A DNA stretch of 64,000 nucleotides from Trochalopteron elliotii (Eukaryota; Chordata; Aves; Passeriformes; Leiothrichidae): NCBI GenBank assembly GCA_024734555.1, contig JANPWX010000097.1, positions 2,155,048 to 2,219,047 of the forward strand. Reading direction: 5' to 3'. The notes beneath the pieces are model-generated. The model worked only from the letters and a program-made list of their open reading frames with translations, was not told the origin of the DNA and did no database searches. This document shows positions 39,199-52,268 of this stretch, one piece after another (position 1 is the first letter of the stretch; every line of letters starts with the position of its first letter). The translations under genes were made by a program, and so were the position numbers.

Positions 39199-42100
39199 CT
39201 GTAAAAAGCAAATGCTTTGTATAGATGAGTACTGAATTTCTTCTTACAAGACTTAATGCATTGGACAGAAGAATAGATACTATGGTTCAGGAAATCTAAT
39301 GAAAATTACTAGCTGAAAGCATTTAATATCTATTTCACCTGCAATTGGTTGAGCTAGCTCTGGAAGTTTTCAGTTTTAAGCCTTTACCACCTCACAAAAA
39401 AAAACCCCATTTTCAACACTATTAATCGACCTCATATATTCACTTAAAGATGGGTGAAAAGTTAGAATCAGTGTGCACATATCTCTTAATATTCTGACAA
39501 GCTTTACATGAAAAAAAATGATGTCTCATTTGTGTCTAGGAATGTGCAGTGTCTTAAAATTATTGTCATCAATTATATTAAAGGAAAAAATCAATTTGGT
39601 GCCATCCATGCCATAAGTCATGAATAGCAACTTGCCTAAAATGCAGCTGAAGCCAAAAATCCCTACAGCTGAAAATCTCTTGTTATTATAAAAAAAGACA
39701 TTTTTTCCTGTTATATGCTTCATCTTCTGACAGTGTAAAACTTTAAATAAAATAAAATGTGTAGCTAAATTTGTGTTCTGTTTTTGTACTACATGCAAAT
39801 ATTTCTTATCTGCCCTTCAATGCATCTGAGCACTGGAAGGGTAGTGAACAACGGGATCAGTGGTTCAGTTTGGTCTTTATAAGACTTTCAGTGTTGTAAT
39901 AATTGGAAATAAAATAAACAACCCTTTTAGCTGGTTCCCAGGACACACTCTGCCTGCTGATGTCAGAAGTACCAGGCAACAGTGTCTCTTTTTTTTAATT
40001 TCAGCACTTGTGTTACTGGACAGAAGCTGAAGTAAAGCCAAATGTAGAAATAAAAATATAGTCCCACACGCATACAGTCCCATATACTCATTAATATACA
40101 AATTAACAAAGGCTAGATGAAATTATCTAACTAATGAATGTCTATTTGGATTAAAAATTTCATGGCAATTATTTTATTAATTGCCTATCCAGGAACCATG
40201 CAGCTTTATTAACTGTCTCCACCTAAAATTTAAAAAGCCAAAAAATAAGGAAGGAGGAAGTATGTTTCTGGCACAACTTTTGCAAGTTGAAAGACTCTTC
40301 CTTCTAAAAAACCCTGACCTGTAAACAGATTAGATTTTCTCAAACCCATTTGACGAAAGGTTTGTGGGAATGGAGAACAACCTTTATCAAGCAGGTACAG
40401 AAGCTGGGCGGTGGGGGGAAGGTAAATTTTCAATTCTCTCTGAACAATTTCATGAGAACTCTTACATCTGACAGCATCACGGCTGCAACACTTCTACAAC
40501 ATGATCTGATAGGGTTTCGGTGGGACTCTCCTCCTCAAGATGTTTCCTGTGCATAGGAGATTTGCACAGTTCCTCAGGCTGCCCCAACAGTCAAGCTGGG
40601 GCACATTTTGCCTGCTCCCAGTTCCTGCTTCCTACTCTGCTGAACATACAAATACCTCCAGTGCCCACTGGAGTGCAGGGAAAAAATTATGAAATCTGGA
40701 TGCAACAGATACACGTAAGACTTTCTGAAGTGTTTTTTGGTTTTATTCATGATAAATTAAGCTCAGCTGCTCCAGCATTAACAGGAATTCAATTAATTTA
40801 GAAGTTTACAGAGAAAAGTTGGGATATTTTTCTGTCCAGGTCAGTAAAAAATTTAATTTTTGTATTACATTGAAAAGGAGGAGAAAGTCAAAAGCAAACT
40901 TGTCCAGACGCTAGCTTTTTCAGCTGTATTATTATTTTTTAAAAAACATTTATGGACTCTTTATCCCAAAAACCAAAAATCCAAACCCTTAAGATAATGG
41001 TTTTCAGCAGCACTGCACATAAAACAGCCCAGCATACTGTATCTAGGCTGCAGTTCTAGAAATATCTTGTCCGCTATATAATCTTGCAAAGCTTGTAATA
41101 CCCACATTGCTGTAATAAGCAAAATTATCAATTTACATTACCAGTCACTAGTCAGCTGTTCACTGTAGCACGGGATAGGGCACTTGTCTGCATCCCCTTC
41201 AAAAGAGATGAGTCAAGAACACTGTGTTCTATTTCAGAGGCCATCAAAATAACCACCAAACCAGAAAGGAACACAACAAATGAAAAGACACTGTATTGCA
41301 AAATGATGTCACCTTTCTGATTATTCTTAAATGTAATGCTACATATCATTCTTGAAACTACCAAGTAGCCCTGAAATGCTTACTTGACAGGTTATATTAG
41401 CTGGACTATACTATTTTGCCAGAATAGCATGTGCATGTGGCTGAGCATGGCTTTGAATTTTCTAGTTTGATATGTTTGCAAACACCTCAGGTTATTAACA
41501 CTTTAACTAGCAAAACTCCCTTAGCTGGAGCAATTGGTGCATCAGCCAAAACCTGATATGAAAAGCTAAGCAAGTGCTCTGCATCTCAAGAGTGTTGGGG
41601 GCACTCCCTCTGACACCAACGACATTTTCTCTAATCCTGCAAGAAACTATTTAGGCCTTGGGTGAACAACTTGAAAACTTAATGGTTTGCATCCCCAGGG
41701 GCATGGATTTGAACCATCAGCTCAAATACCAAGGTGATGAAAATGTAGGTGCTTGGGAACAGCATAAGAAACACAGAGCAGACCTCTCTTTCCCATGTCT
41801 TTGCTGCTCCAGGGAATTTACAGATGTTTCTCAATTAGGATATGGAAAGTGATTTGTAATTACATGCAGCTCCAGACAGGTACACTGTCCACACAGACTC
41901 TAATGCCCCAGAAATCAGACTTTCTTTTGGAAAGTGGTTGCAGAGACAAGGCATTTTACTTATAAAATACCTAAGCCTAGAAGGCCAACTCAAACAATAC
42001 TGCAAATACATCAATACAATCCAAGATAACCATTTCTAAAATCTTTACTGCCTATATATGAAAACTGATTATTCTGCCTCTGTTACTTTTATCAAAGATA

Positions 42101-43191
42101 TTTCTTTCTGTTATTCTTCTCCTTCTTACACTGAGTCCCATAATAAACCTAATTTTTAGCTGTTTTCTTTTTCACATTCATTCAACATTTAAAACTTAAA
42201 TACACTGTGCTCTGAAGGAACTCTTGAGTTCAAGACTTGGTATTGAATGTTAACTTTCCTGATGTCTCTCATCTCAAGAAACTTCTAATAGATTTCATTA
42301 TCAATATAATTCTAGAATAACCAGGAAGTTGATAAATATTCTTAATATAGCTTCCTTTGGGAATAAAACTAAAGGTTCTAATTGGAAAATACGCTTTGAA
42401 AACTCCACAGAATAATATACTTACAAGGACTTTGATGCCTAGTTTCAACTAGGTTCACTGTTCTAAAGGTTTCAATGTATTATTTAAACCATAGAAAGAC
42501 TTTAAGGCTGAATTGACTCTTCCTTCTTTCTCTCCATCTTTCCTTCCTGTTCTCATTTCCAAACAACATGCCCTGCTGAAGAACTGCCCTTGGAATTAAT
42601 AAAATCCTTTGTCTTAAGATATGTGGAGAATGTTATTTCTCCACAGATTAGCTTGTGGTCATACAGGCAGGGTTGTTGGTTTTTTTTCCCCACGCTCTTG
42701 CAGTAATGATTTCTGTATTCTGCACTGGGGTTTATCTCCAGGACCTTTCATGACCTCTGAGTGTGAACTAAACACAAGTCTGGGACATGGAAATGTGCTT
42801 GAGGTTGCCCTCAGTGGGAATTGTGCAGCTAACTTCTTTAAGTCTTTGAATGCTCCTATTTACATCCTCCAACTAAGCAGCAGTGGCACACTCACCTCCC
42901 TGGTGGATAGGTCAGAATCCATAAACATTGTTTATCAGTAATCTCTACTAACAATCACTTGTGCTCATTAGTCCAGGTCCAGAGCCATGGGTGCTGTTTC
43001 CTAAACTGCTTCATGTGCGGGAATCGAGCTAAAAGACTGAAGTGTTACTAAAATGAAGATAGAAGGGCTTTCCTTACCTGCCTTTACAATATAATTTATA
43101 TCTGGACAACGTCAGCAGTATAAATGAACTCAGAGAAAGGACACAATATTTTCAGTGTTGCTCTGGGTGATTAGATGACAATAAAAATTAC
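39199..43191 (-). other. RPS6KA2: RPS6KA2 intron 2 (4.0 kb)
   Basis: This intron between exons 2 and 3 has donor gtaatt and acceptor tttttacag. It is AT-rich, with no recognised mobile element and no supportable coding sequence. Confidence 0.92.
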
Positions 43192-43308
43192 CTTTCCGTA
43201 TGAACCTTGTCCTAATACTTTCAACAGCTCAAACTGAGAAGGATCTGCTTTTTCAAAACCTTCCTTGACATGATGACTGATGTCTATTTCCTTCACGATA
43301 CCTTCTTC
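43192..43308 (-). CDS. RPS6KA2: RPS6KA2 coding exon 2: pre-kinase segment and gly-rich loop
   Basis: This 117-nt exon (39 codons, phase 0 at both ends) has an acceptor ending tttgcag and a donor gtaatt on the minus strand. It reads from [17 protein letters not shown] through [19 protein letters not shown]. It therefore holds the short segment before the N-terminal kinase domain, then the first beta strand and the glycine-rich ATP loop [16 protein letters not shown] and the Tyr in GSYGK point to RSK3; RSK1 and RSK2 have Phe there, from memory. It is numbered exon 2 because the mammalian gene has one initiating exon before this point. No matching first exon (basic, Arg/Ser-rich N-terminus) was found between here and position 64000, so intron 1 is longer than 20 kb. 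A Val-to-Ile change against my recollection of human (EEGIV) is conservative. Confidence 0.95.
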
Positions 43309-45547
43309 CTGCAAAGGGAAAAACAAAAAAAACCAAAACCCCCAAATCAGAGCTGTTATCCTAAGGAAACATATTGTTTATTAAAATCTCATCTTCTGTG
43401 ATGCTACAATCATGGAGCAAATTTTGAAAAGAGAAACAAATGCTTGTCTAAATATTCCACAACCCTGTTACCAGTTGGGGAGGGTAACTGTCAGGACATC
43501 CAGACCTGGTACTTCTGTTTGTTAAGCCTCAAGATATGACTATATAAAGACAGATTATACAAGATGAAGCCAAAAATACACTGCAGAGCTTGCTGTGCCC
43601 ATCAGAGACTTTGCTAGCAGAGTGGCAAGTACTCAAAATCTGCACTAGAGAAGCTCCATCACACTTCTCTCCACATACTTTCTCAGCTTCCCTTCAAACC
43701 ATCATTTAAGTCAATCTTAAAAAGCCTCCTTAGCCTTAAGCAGCAATTCTTTTAATGAGTAGGCAACAAAGAAAAGACATTGCTAAAAGACCCTCCTCCT
43801 ATTTACCTCAAAAATTGGAAAGTTACTACTGGTAACTACTTTAATAGAAAACAAATTAATGATTAGATGTAAAATGAGGCAGTGGTGGGAGAAGACTGGC
43901 GCTTGCAAGAATTAGTGTTATGCACTTTGGATTTGTTCAGGCTCTTTTGTTAAAATCTTTCCACTGTCAATAGATGCACATTCCTCAAAGACACCAGTTG
44001 AACCAGGACCTTCATCTTGCAAGCTGTGACATATGCTATTAGTTTCAGTTGTTTGTTTCACGTTATTTTGTCATGTTCCTCTAAAAAGAGAGCAACTAGG
44101 TCATGTGAGACCCAGAGGGACTACACAGAGTTTGCAGCAACCCAGAAAGTCATTGAACTGAAAAGAAACCTGGAAGAAAGAACCTGTTTCTCAAGGACAC
44201 AAAGATAAGGAAAGATAATACTGACACACCCTTTTATTTCTGTAGTGTTTTGTACAATGACATTTGAGCTTTTTGGTTTGTTTGGGTTTTTTTTTCAAAC
44301 TACTCGTTTTAACTTCTCCACAACAAAAATACGGATTTTCAGTACAAACCTTTTATTTTTTCCATCTCTCGGTTTGAAGGGACTTACTCATTTAGGAATA
44401 AGTTTGAATATTTCTGCACCCAGCAGAAATAATTGGAATCTCGCAAACATTTTTACGTGGACTTTTCCTGCCATTTTCCCTCCTCGCCCCAAAATATTCT
44501 TATAAGACCCAGAAATATAATATTTATTTTCCACTCTTAAAAATTAATGTTGAGAAAATAGAAATAACATCCTAAAAATAAAAATGCATAAAACCCCCAA
44601 AACATTTGGCCAAAACATGTTCTGTGCTAAATAAGAATAAATTTGATTTTCTTCTCCTCCAGAAAAATTGCCATCACTTTCTACTAGCTGTAATTTGTCA
44701 TATACATGGCTTGCATTACCCAGATTCCTGTCTTTATTGTACTTTCATCCTTCCTCTTCCCTACCCTGTCTCTTTACACTCACAAACTTTGGAAGAGTGG
44801 ACCATATCCTCCTCTTTGTTTGGAAAGCTTCCTGTAGTTCATTTAAGCTACCACAATCATGAAAAATAATCATCATCTCAGAGCAACCCCTTTTTCTGAT
44901 CCTAATTCCTACAGTTTAAGGTCTGCATGAAAGGAAATGCTTGAAATCAATGAACAGTTTCACAGAGAGAGTTAAAGGATTTCTAAGTACCAAACTGCCA
45001 AGATCTCTCTTCTCATTTTTCTGACTTTAATTGCTGTGCAAGATAGCGTAACTTTCTGATATTAAATATATTTTTTTTCAATTATTTTGTACTCCAGCCT
45101 GAACCATGAAGTCACTTTCAGCTACATTTGCAATTTAAATGATGAGTGAGTTTCAATTTGCCCATTCACATAACTCATCAAAGTCAAAGACCTACAACCC
45201 TAAGCGTATTTCTCATTGTATTACTAAATTTAATATAACCCCTTTAGGTTCATGAAACATGTTCAGTTCCAGGAATACACTGGAAGTATTAAAATGATGA
45301 AAATTCAGCTTGCTGGAAGAATGCTTAAAAATTTCTTGCAATCCCATAGAATAGCATAAATAATTTATAACATGCAATAAAAACAGTACTTTAATTATAA
45401 GCATCTTTAATTAAAAGCTCAGGGAGAAAAAGAGAGTATTTACACTAAATGGAACCAAATACAAGGCCTAGCAATGTTTATCAGAGAAGCACAGATTTTG
45501 AAGACAGAAAAACATGCTCGATTTTGTGATTATCAAAAGATAAAACC

Positions 45548-45650
45548 ATTGGATAGAAGAGGCTTCTAGGGGTCACCTAGTCCAACAGTCCTGCCCAAAA
45601 CATCACTGACTTGATCAGACCAACCAGCTGTTTTTTTGTCCACTGTGGTT
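45548..45650 (-). mobile_element. Old CR1 LINE 3' fragment (reverse)
   Basis: attggatagaagaggcttct, aggggtcacctagtccaaca and gtcctgcccaaaacatcact resemble the reverse complement of CR1 tails (GGCCTCTAGGGGTCACCTAGTCCAAC-like). It is more diverged than the copies at 8678 and 32511, with approximate limits. Confidence 0.62.
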
Positions 45651-45784
45651 TTCAGTGCCTCCAATGCCAAAGCTTGAGCCACTTCCTACAAAAGATTATT
45701 CTCTTTCCATGTGCCCACAGTCCAGTCGAGCTGGCTGATCCACAAGCCCTTAGGAGGAAGCAGGATATTTTTCTAGGAAGGTAG

Positions 45785-45807
45785 GATTTCCTGTGGATTT
45801 CCTGTGG
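45785..45807. repeat. Tandem duplication, 2 x 11 bp
   Basis: gatttcctgtg is repeated immediately without mismatch. Confidence 0.85.
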
Positions 45808-46142
45808 TTGCCTCACTAGAAAGGGGCAGCAAGGCAGCACAGAAGAAAAAGCATGCCAAACAGCTGGTTTTTCACCAATCATCACCACAGTGGTGTCAAC
45901 AGTGAGCTGTCCAAGAGGCAGACAGTATTTTAGCTGGTATGAAAAATCCACTTCCCCCTGGAGCAGAAAGCCAAACTGGCAGTGCTTGAGAAACTGAAGA
46001 CAGACAGGGCTCCTTAACGGAAATACATGCTGGTGTGTTTGCACACATGTACCCATTTACCTTGAATGTATTTCTATAATCTTATTACTTACTGGCTGCA
46101 TAAATCATGGAATAACTTCTATTTTTTTGTTTCACCTTTCTA

Positions 46143-46265
46143 CCAAAAAAATAAAAATTAAAAAACAAAAAAACAAAAAAAACCCCAAAAAACAACAACA
46201 ACAAAAACAAACAAACAAACAAAAAAACCCCAAAACAAAAAAAAAAAAAAAACAAGCACAAACCA
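46143..46265. repeat. A-rich low-complexity tract (CAAA)n
   Basis: About 120 bp of A-runs interrupted by C, including caacaacaacaa, caaacaaacaaacaaa and a run of 16 or more A. It gives spurious Lys-rich and Phe-rich open frames on the two strands. No LINE body was recognised upstream. Confidence 0.9.
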
Positions 46266-47300
46266 AACACTCTTATAGTCTTTATTTACATTCTTACTTA
46301 CATGGAATTTTCCCATTTGAAGTCTTTCTGTGTTATGCTAATATGGAATTTGGCATAATTTTTCTCAGGTATTGATGATCAGAATGAAACCCAAACTGTC
46401 AAAGCACAAGTATTGTGGGCAGGTCTCCCAACTATTTTGGTCTGGGTTGCATACTAGAAACTTCTCTAATACAGATTTATTTTTCAATGTTCCAGCAAGT
46501 GTACGATAACTGCACCAGGAATTTGCATAAAAACAATAAAACAGAGACAAGAGAATCACAACACAAAGCCTGCACACTGAGGATGCTGTTTTGATGGAAA
46601 GGATTTCATTCTGGAAAAAGAAAAAAGCCAACTTCAAAACTGGTTTTGATCAGTTGGTAGAATCAAAAGTGTATGTTCCACAGTTTGATCTTACAACAGC
46701 TGTGCACACCAGCCCGGGCTCTTGCTGCCTGCTGACTTGTCCCACACTGCATTAGCAGGAATGTTTGACTTGATGAAGCTTAATCTTTTGTAAACTTCTC
46801 TAAATATTTATATTTGCACAAAAAACACCATCCTGTGACAAAAGTGAGATAGATGTTCTTTGTGGCTTGAAGAAAGCATATGATCAAGCAGGATAGACTA
46901 GAGAAGGGAGGGCAATAAATTGGAAGGATAAAAGAGGAATGGAGAGGATCAAGACTGGTGTATAGATATGGCTGTAAAGGGTAAGCTTCATTTTCCAGCA
47001 AAAAATATGTGTGTTTTTGATATGCAAGTTTTACAGTCTTTAGACTTGCATGCTTTAGGATCTGAGGTCAATGAAGAAATCAATGAAAATGTGACAGGAG
47101 AAAATAAGAAATAATGATAACACAGAAGATATTTTTGTTTGAGATAATCATTTATCTACAGCATATGCTCAGGATACTGACTTTGTTACCAATCTTCCCA
47201 TTTGGCAGGTTACCATCTAACATAAACCCAAATCACAATTATTTAACTACCAAGTATCACAGGGAACACAACATTTAAAAATAATATGATTCATTAAGAA

Positions 47301-47339
47301 AGCATGTGATAAAGTAGCATGTGATCACTAGCATGTGAT
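47301..47339. promoter_or_regulatory. Three direct copies of AGCATGTGAT (E-box CATGTG cluster)
   Basis: AGCATGTGAT occurs at 47301-47310, 47316-47325 and 47330-47339, with start-to-start steps of 15 and 14 bp. Each copy contains the E-box CATGTG. On the other strand it reads TCACATG, a core accepted by MITF/TFE- and USF-type bHLH-ZIP factors. The repetition is a sequence fact; regulatory function is inference. It may also be a degenerate tandem repeat. Confidence 0.4.
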
Positions 47340-50300
47340 GTGTTTAAAACTGTGATACGGGAATAGTTAGGACAGGATGTGTCTGATAAAGATGAGGCCA
47401 GGTTTCTACCTCTGTTTCACAGTTTCTAATCTAGCTCAGCCCATAGGAGAGTAATTTGTGTCATAGACATAATAGGCTATCCAAATGCTGCCTAGGGCAG
47501 GAAATGAATTGCTGGCCTGCATACAGTTCTTTGAGGACAAGTATCTACATTAAAAAAGTATTAGAGCATTTTCATTCGACTCTTCCCAAACCAGTCTACA
47601 GCAGCTGGAGTAAAAGTTGAGAAAGAAATCTTCCATTTTAAATGGGTTTTAATCCAAGTTCTGCCCCCTACTGTCATTTGGAAAGATGTAAACAGAGCAG
47701 TAACACCATAAATGGGCCTGGTTGCTTTTTTCTCTACTGTCAAATAAACATTTGCCTTACCGACAATAAATTGGAATTACTGAGCTTTAAAGAAGCATGT
47801 GGAACTCACAGTGAATTCTCTGGACATTTTGCCAGGGCTGTGTTTGGCTTTCCAGCATAAGCTTAGCTACTTTCTGAAAAGGTCATATGGAGTTAAATAA
47901 TACATTACAATTTTAAGAGAGAATGGGATTTCTTTCCCAGATTTTTCACAAAGGTGAACAGAACGTGTTATCTTGAATTTGAAATTCCAACAAGTATGTC
48001 CTAACTTACCGGAAAACAAAAACTTTAAGAGCAATTTCTGTGGAAATCAGCTGTTAAACTCAGCAGACCTTTTTCTAGAGAGGGTAACTATTAAGCTCTC
48101 TTTAAAACACTTTAACACTTCTTTCCAGCTCCAATTTTTCATCCTACATTTTTAGTTTCTTCTCCCTAATACATGCCTGTACAGTTGCGGTTCAGCTAAA
48201 GTCCAACAAACTTCATAAATGGTAAGAGATGACTCACAGAGAGCAAAGGCAGTGGGTACAGTCTGCTGGATGGACTGGTGAAGTCCATGAGGCGGAGGTT
48301 TGAGTATTTGGGAGATTTGGGTAAAGTCTTTTGTGCTACAAGGTATTCTGTGTCTTTGATGAGTCACTTAAGGCTGAATTCAGCTAAATAAATGCAAGCA
48401 ATTATAGCACAGGAGCCAACGTTTTGAACTAGGTTTACTTGCAGTCAATAGAGAGAAGCAGGGAATTCATGATTAAAAGAGATCAGATCCTTAAAAGAAA
48501 TCACACCCTAAAAAGTGCACATTTCTGTCTCATAGCTATGAAGAAAGCCTACAATAACTTGCTCAGTTGGGGGCTTCTGCAGTTGCATGAGATGAATTCA
48601 CATTTACCATTTGATTTTGAAACACATTTAAATAGAGAAGTATTGTGGCCAGATTTTTAATACCATTACAAGAGAGATGTTTGCTGATAAATGCTATGAA
48701 ACTTCTATTGAAATGCAAGATTTTTCAAAAGAACTTACACACTTGAAACATCTACACAATTAAAAAATAATGTGTTGGAAACAGTCCACTTATCAGGATT
48801 TTGCAGCTTATTAGGTAAATCAGGGATTTTTTCTACTTCCTCCCTAACTTGAAAAATAGGGATAGTTGCTTTTTGCTATCCTGTGGGAATACCATGAGAA
48901 TTAACACAGAAAAAATCCGGAATTCTCATACTGCAGTAATGGACAGATAAACTTTCTGATATGTATCCAGTATACATGATATATCAGGCAGCCTACAACT
49001 GAATTCTCCTTTAGCTCAGACTGAAACATTTTGAAGTCTGGTGCTCTTTATCTGATCACCATAGTGTCTTTAAAGACCCAGCCCCCGACTAGGACAAATA
49101 TATACACTGCTATGACTGCAAAGTCACATGAGGAGAACAATCCTCCTATTCCAAGTACAGATATGCATTAAGTTCAGGGAGACACCAACTCTTGATCTAA
49201 CTTTCAACCCTGGACACAAATCACTAGCCAGGGTAACTCTAATTTTTACGTTATTTCTTATGCAAACTGTAATAGTTTACGAGGTGTGGTGAGTGGAAAA
49301 AGTGCCTAACAAGATGTTAAAGCAAGGGGTTAAAAAGAAAAGGCAGAACCATCTGGTCACAAAAAAAAAATACAAACAGTTGGTCAGCCTTACTCATACG
49401 GCAGCTCTCTACAAATACTCAAATACATTTGTGAACTTTACCAAACAGTCTCAAAATGAGTCACACCATTAAAGGACAAAGAACTCAGTAATATTACTCT
49501 TTCTACAAGAAATAAGAGCAGGGATATTTTCACCAACATCCTACTTGGCATGGCTTCCAGGTGTGCCATTGTCCTTTACAACTCAGAAGAGCTATAAGGT
49601 CTATTGCTGATTGTTTCTGCTGCTGAATAGGCAAAAGAACACTTGCTGCTCATTCATCAAGGAACTAACTCCCAGTGTGTCTGGAGCTAATGCATGGAAG
49701 AAAACGTGACTCTTAGAAGGGTAAGTATCCTTGTTTCCTTATGATGATTCTATGTCACCACTGAATATGGGAATGAACAGGAACCTAAACAGGATTACAA
49801 CGGTAGGGACCAATATATATGATTGCATTGAAAAATAATCACATTATAACATAGCTCAAGGTTGGTTCCCAGGTCAGTATTGCTCCCTGTACACTCTGGT
49901 CTGAACGACACACAAACTCTCTGTGAATGCCCTGGGTGACTCCTGCTAGAGACCCTCCCAGGGATGCCCCCACCCACCACCACTGCAGCCACTCACCAGA
50001 GCTGCCTGGCACCCGCTGCAGCACATCAGCACCCACAGGAAAGCCCTAATGGGACAGTCCTAAAGTGATGGCAACCTGTGCTCCGTGCATTTCCAGAATA
50101 CAGGCAGTCTCCATACCCCATGTCCCAGCTTCCCATCTGTAAAATGCAGGTAAGGCCATCTTCCTCTTTTGTGTGGTTAGCCACTGCACACTGGGAAGAT
50201 ACCAAATGCTCAGAATACCATGGTATTAAGCTTGAAAAAGAAGGGAGACAGAAAAAAAGGTCTATATGTTAAGGATACTATTTAAGAAATGTAAATACTT

Positions 50301-50639
50301 GCTAAATTACTCCAATTCTCTTATTGCTGTACTCAGCTGCTTCACAAACCAGAAAAAAAAGGTGCCTGATGTTTTACTAGTGCATTTGAGTGTGAAATAA
50401 AAACTCCAGCTGCACTAGAAAGATAAACTGCTTAAGCAAAACATATTTTGAACCATTTCCTCACTGTTTCGTGATCCAAATAAAACAGTGCCCACCACAG
50501 CAGTGTTAATGGCACCACAACACAGTAAGTAGAAAATACAAACCCCTGGGGCATTTGCATGGTGATTTTAAAGAACTGAATCATCCTTAATATGCATACT
50601 AAAGGAAAAATACCAGGTTTCATCTTGAAATGCGAGGCA

Positions 50640-50990
50640 GAGTCGACAAAAGGCTGTAATAAGAGATAATCGCATTACTGAAGTGTGGGATTAGTCAGTT
50701 TAGGAAACATACCCGTCTGCTGTTTGCAAATCACTTGTAGGGTTTGGTAATTATCATTCTGTCTCCAAGAGGAACACTGACCTGTTTGCACATTTTGCAT
50801 CCTCCCATTAATTAAATCAAGCATCCGCTAAGGGTTCAACCAGCTTGTGCTTCACAGACTGGAGTCCTGCTGGCATTATGTTGGGGAAAAATGTGCTGTA
50901 ATGAGGTTCATTATCTCAATGGCATTTTACAGGCAGAGTATTAATAGGGAAATGGACTAATGTGAGGTCATTATGGAATCAAAGCAAATA
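50640..50990. promoter_or_regulatory. Candidate conserved non-coding element (intron 1)
   Basis: The sequence is of high complexity and repeat-free, with dense developmental-factor-like words: ctgtttgcaaatcacttg, ggtaattatcattctgt, cccattaattaaatcaag, tgacctgtttgcacattt, ttatgttgggg. The texture resembles vertebrate conserved enhancers. No alignment could be run, so this is a pattern-based suggestion only. Confidence 0.3.
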
Positions 50991-51615
50991 CAAATTAGTT
51001 TTAATGCTACTGTTCACAACATAGAGCATCAGTGAAGGCACTGAAGGAGAGAGGCTGAAGCAGCTGAATGAGGCAGAGAGAAGATGGCAAAAAGGAAATT
51101 CTGAGGGATGATATGACAAATTTAGAAACATGGACAGAGGAATAAGATTTGGAGGGTAGAGAGAAAAGGAGGTATCAAAAAGGACACAAGATAAGGACAA
51201 CTGGCTTGTGCTTATGCCAACAGAGAATTAAACCAAGAGAATAACTTCAATATTAAATTATGTGAAATGCAAATTTTGCCCCTTTTATCCAGCAGCTTAA
51301 TCCAATTTAAATACCTAACCATCTTCCTGGGATGAGGAGAAAGTACAGGCATGCATGTATGTATTGGAATGATCTGATGGCGAAGCTGGTTAGCAATCCT
51401 GGCACACTCAAAACTGCTCCCAAAACAAAGGGTGAGAGAGTGATGGGGACCAGAGGTGCTTTGCTGCACAGCTGGTTAACAGACTTGGACATCCAGCCTT
51501 CTCCACTAACTCAACTGGACCTCCAAAACACATTATGAATGCAGTGGATCCAGATTCTGCTTATTTATGTAGACTCCAACTTCAATTTTTTAAGTTATAC
51601 AAAACCACAGAGATT

Positions 51616-51636
51616 AAAAAAAAAAAAAAAAAAAAA
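51616..51636. repeat. Poly-A run (21 A)
   Basis: A homopolymer run of 21 A following gagatt. There is no element body in front of it that I recognise. Confidence 0.9.
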
Positions 51637-52243
51637 GTTACACAAAGTACCTGACAATATCTCATCTTATGCTGCCTCCAGTTTTATAGACAAATATTTA
51701 GCAAGGTATACTAAAACTTATCTCTTCAGCTGTATACTTTCATTACAACCATGGCTAAGACCCAGGTCATTACTTGCAGATGTTCATATTTCAGGGCCTA
51801 AGGACTGTTACCATGCACAAGTACCTCTTTAAACAGAGTTCCAGCAGTCTACTGAAAGTCTGGCTCAGGAAAAGGCCCATAACATTTTGTGGTTTTTTTA
51901 ACTACTAAGAAACCTCTAGTTTTAAGTCATGTCCCTCAAAGATTCACACAGCTGATGTCCAAGGAAGAAGCTGCTAAATAATTATCACACATCCTCTTTT
52001 CTGTGAAGGGAATAATTGTTTACAATTACTGTAGTAAACAGAAACATACATCATGTACACACACAGACTGAAAAGATGTGTATTTTGAGAATGAGAATAA
52101 ACAAAACACAAGAAATCCACCTGGATGCAAAGAACACCTTTGCAACACGGTTTGGAAGACTGTTATTTCAAAGAGGTCAAACCACTGCACCAATCTATTT
52201 TGCAGAGATTTACAATGGATAATGTGATTTTTGTAAAACAAAA

Positions 52244-52268
52244 GGAGGGGGGGGAGGTGGGGGGTGGT
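52244..52268 (+). other. G-rich tract, possible G-quadruplex
   Basis: Within 25 bases there are G-runs of 8, 2, 6 and 2 (ggaggggggggaggtggggg). It could fold as a G-quadruplex if the long runs are split, on the strand opposite to RPS6KA2 transcription. Confidence 0.4.

Noticed and set aside
46085..46375. Phe-rich and Lys-rich overlapping frames
   Set aside because: They arise from the A-rich low-complexity tract at 46143-46265.
51000..51200. Purine-rich stretch considered as a third copy of the 26624/27601 repeat
   Set aside because: Shared composition only; no ordered run of matching words was found.
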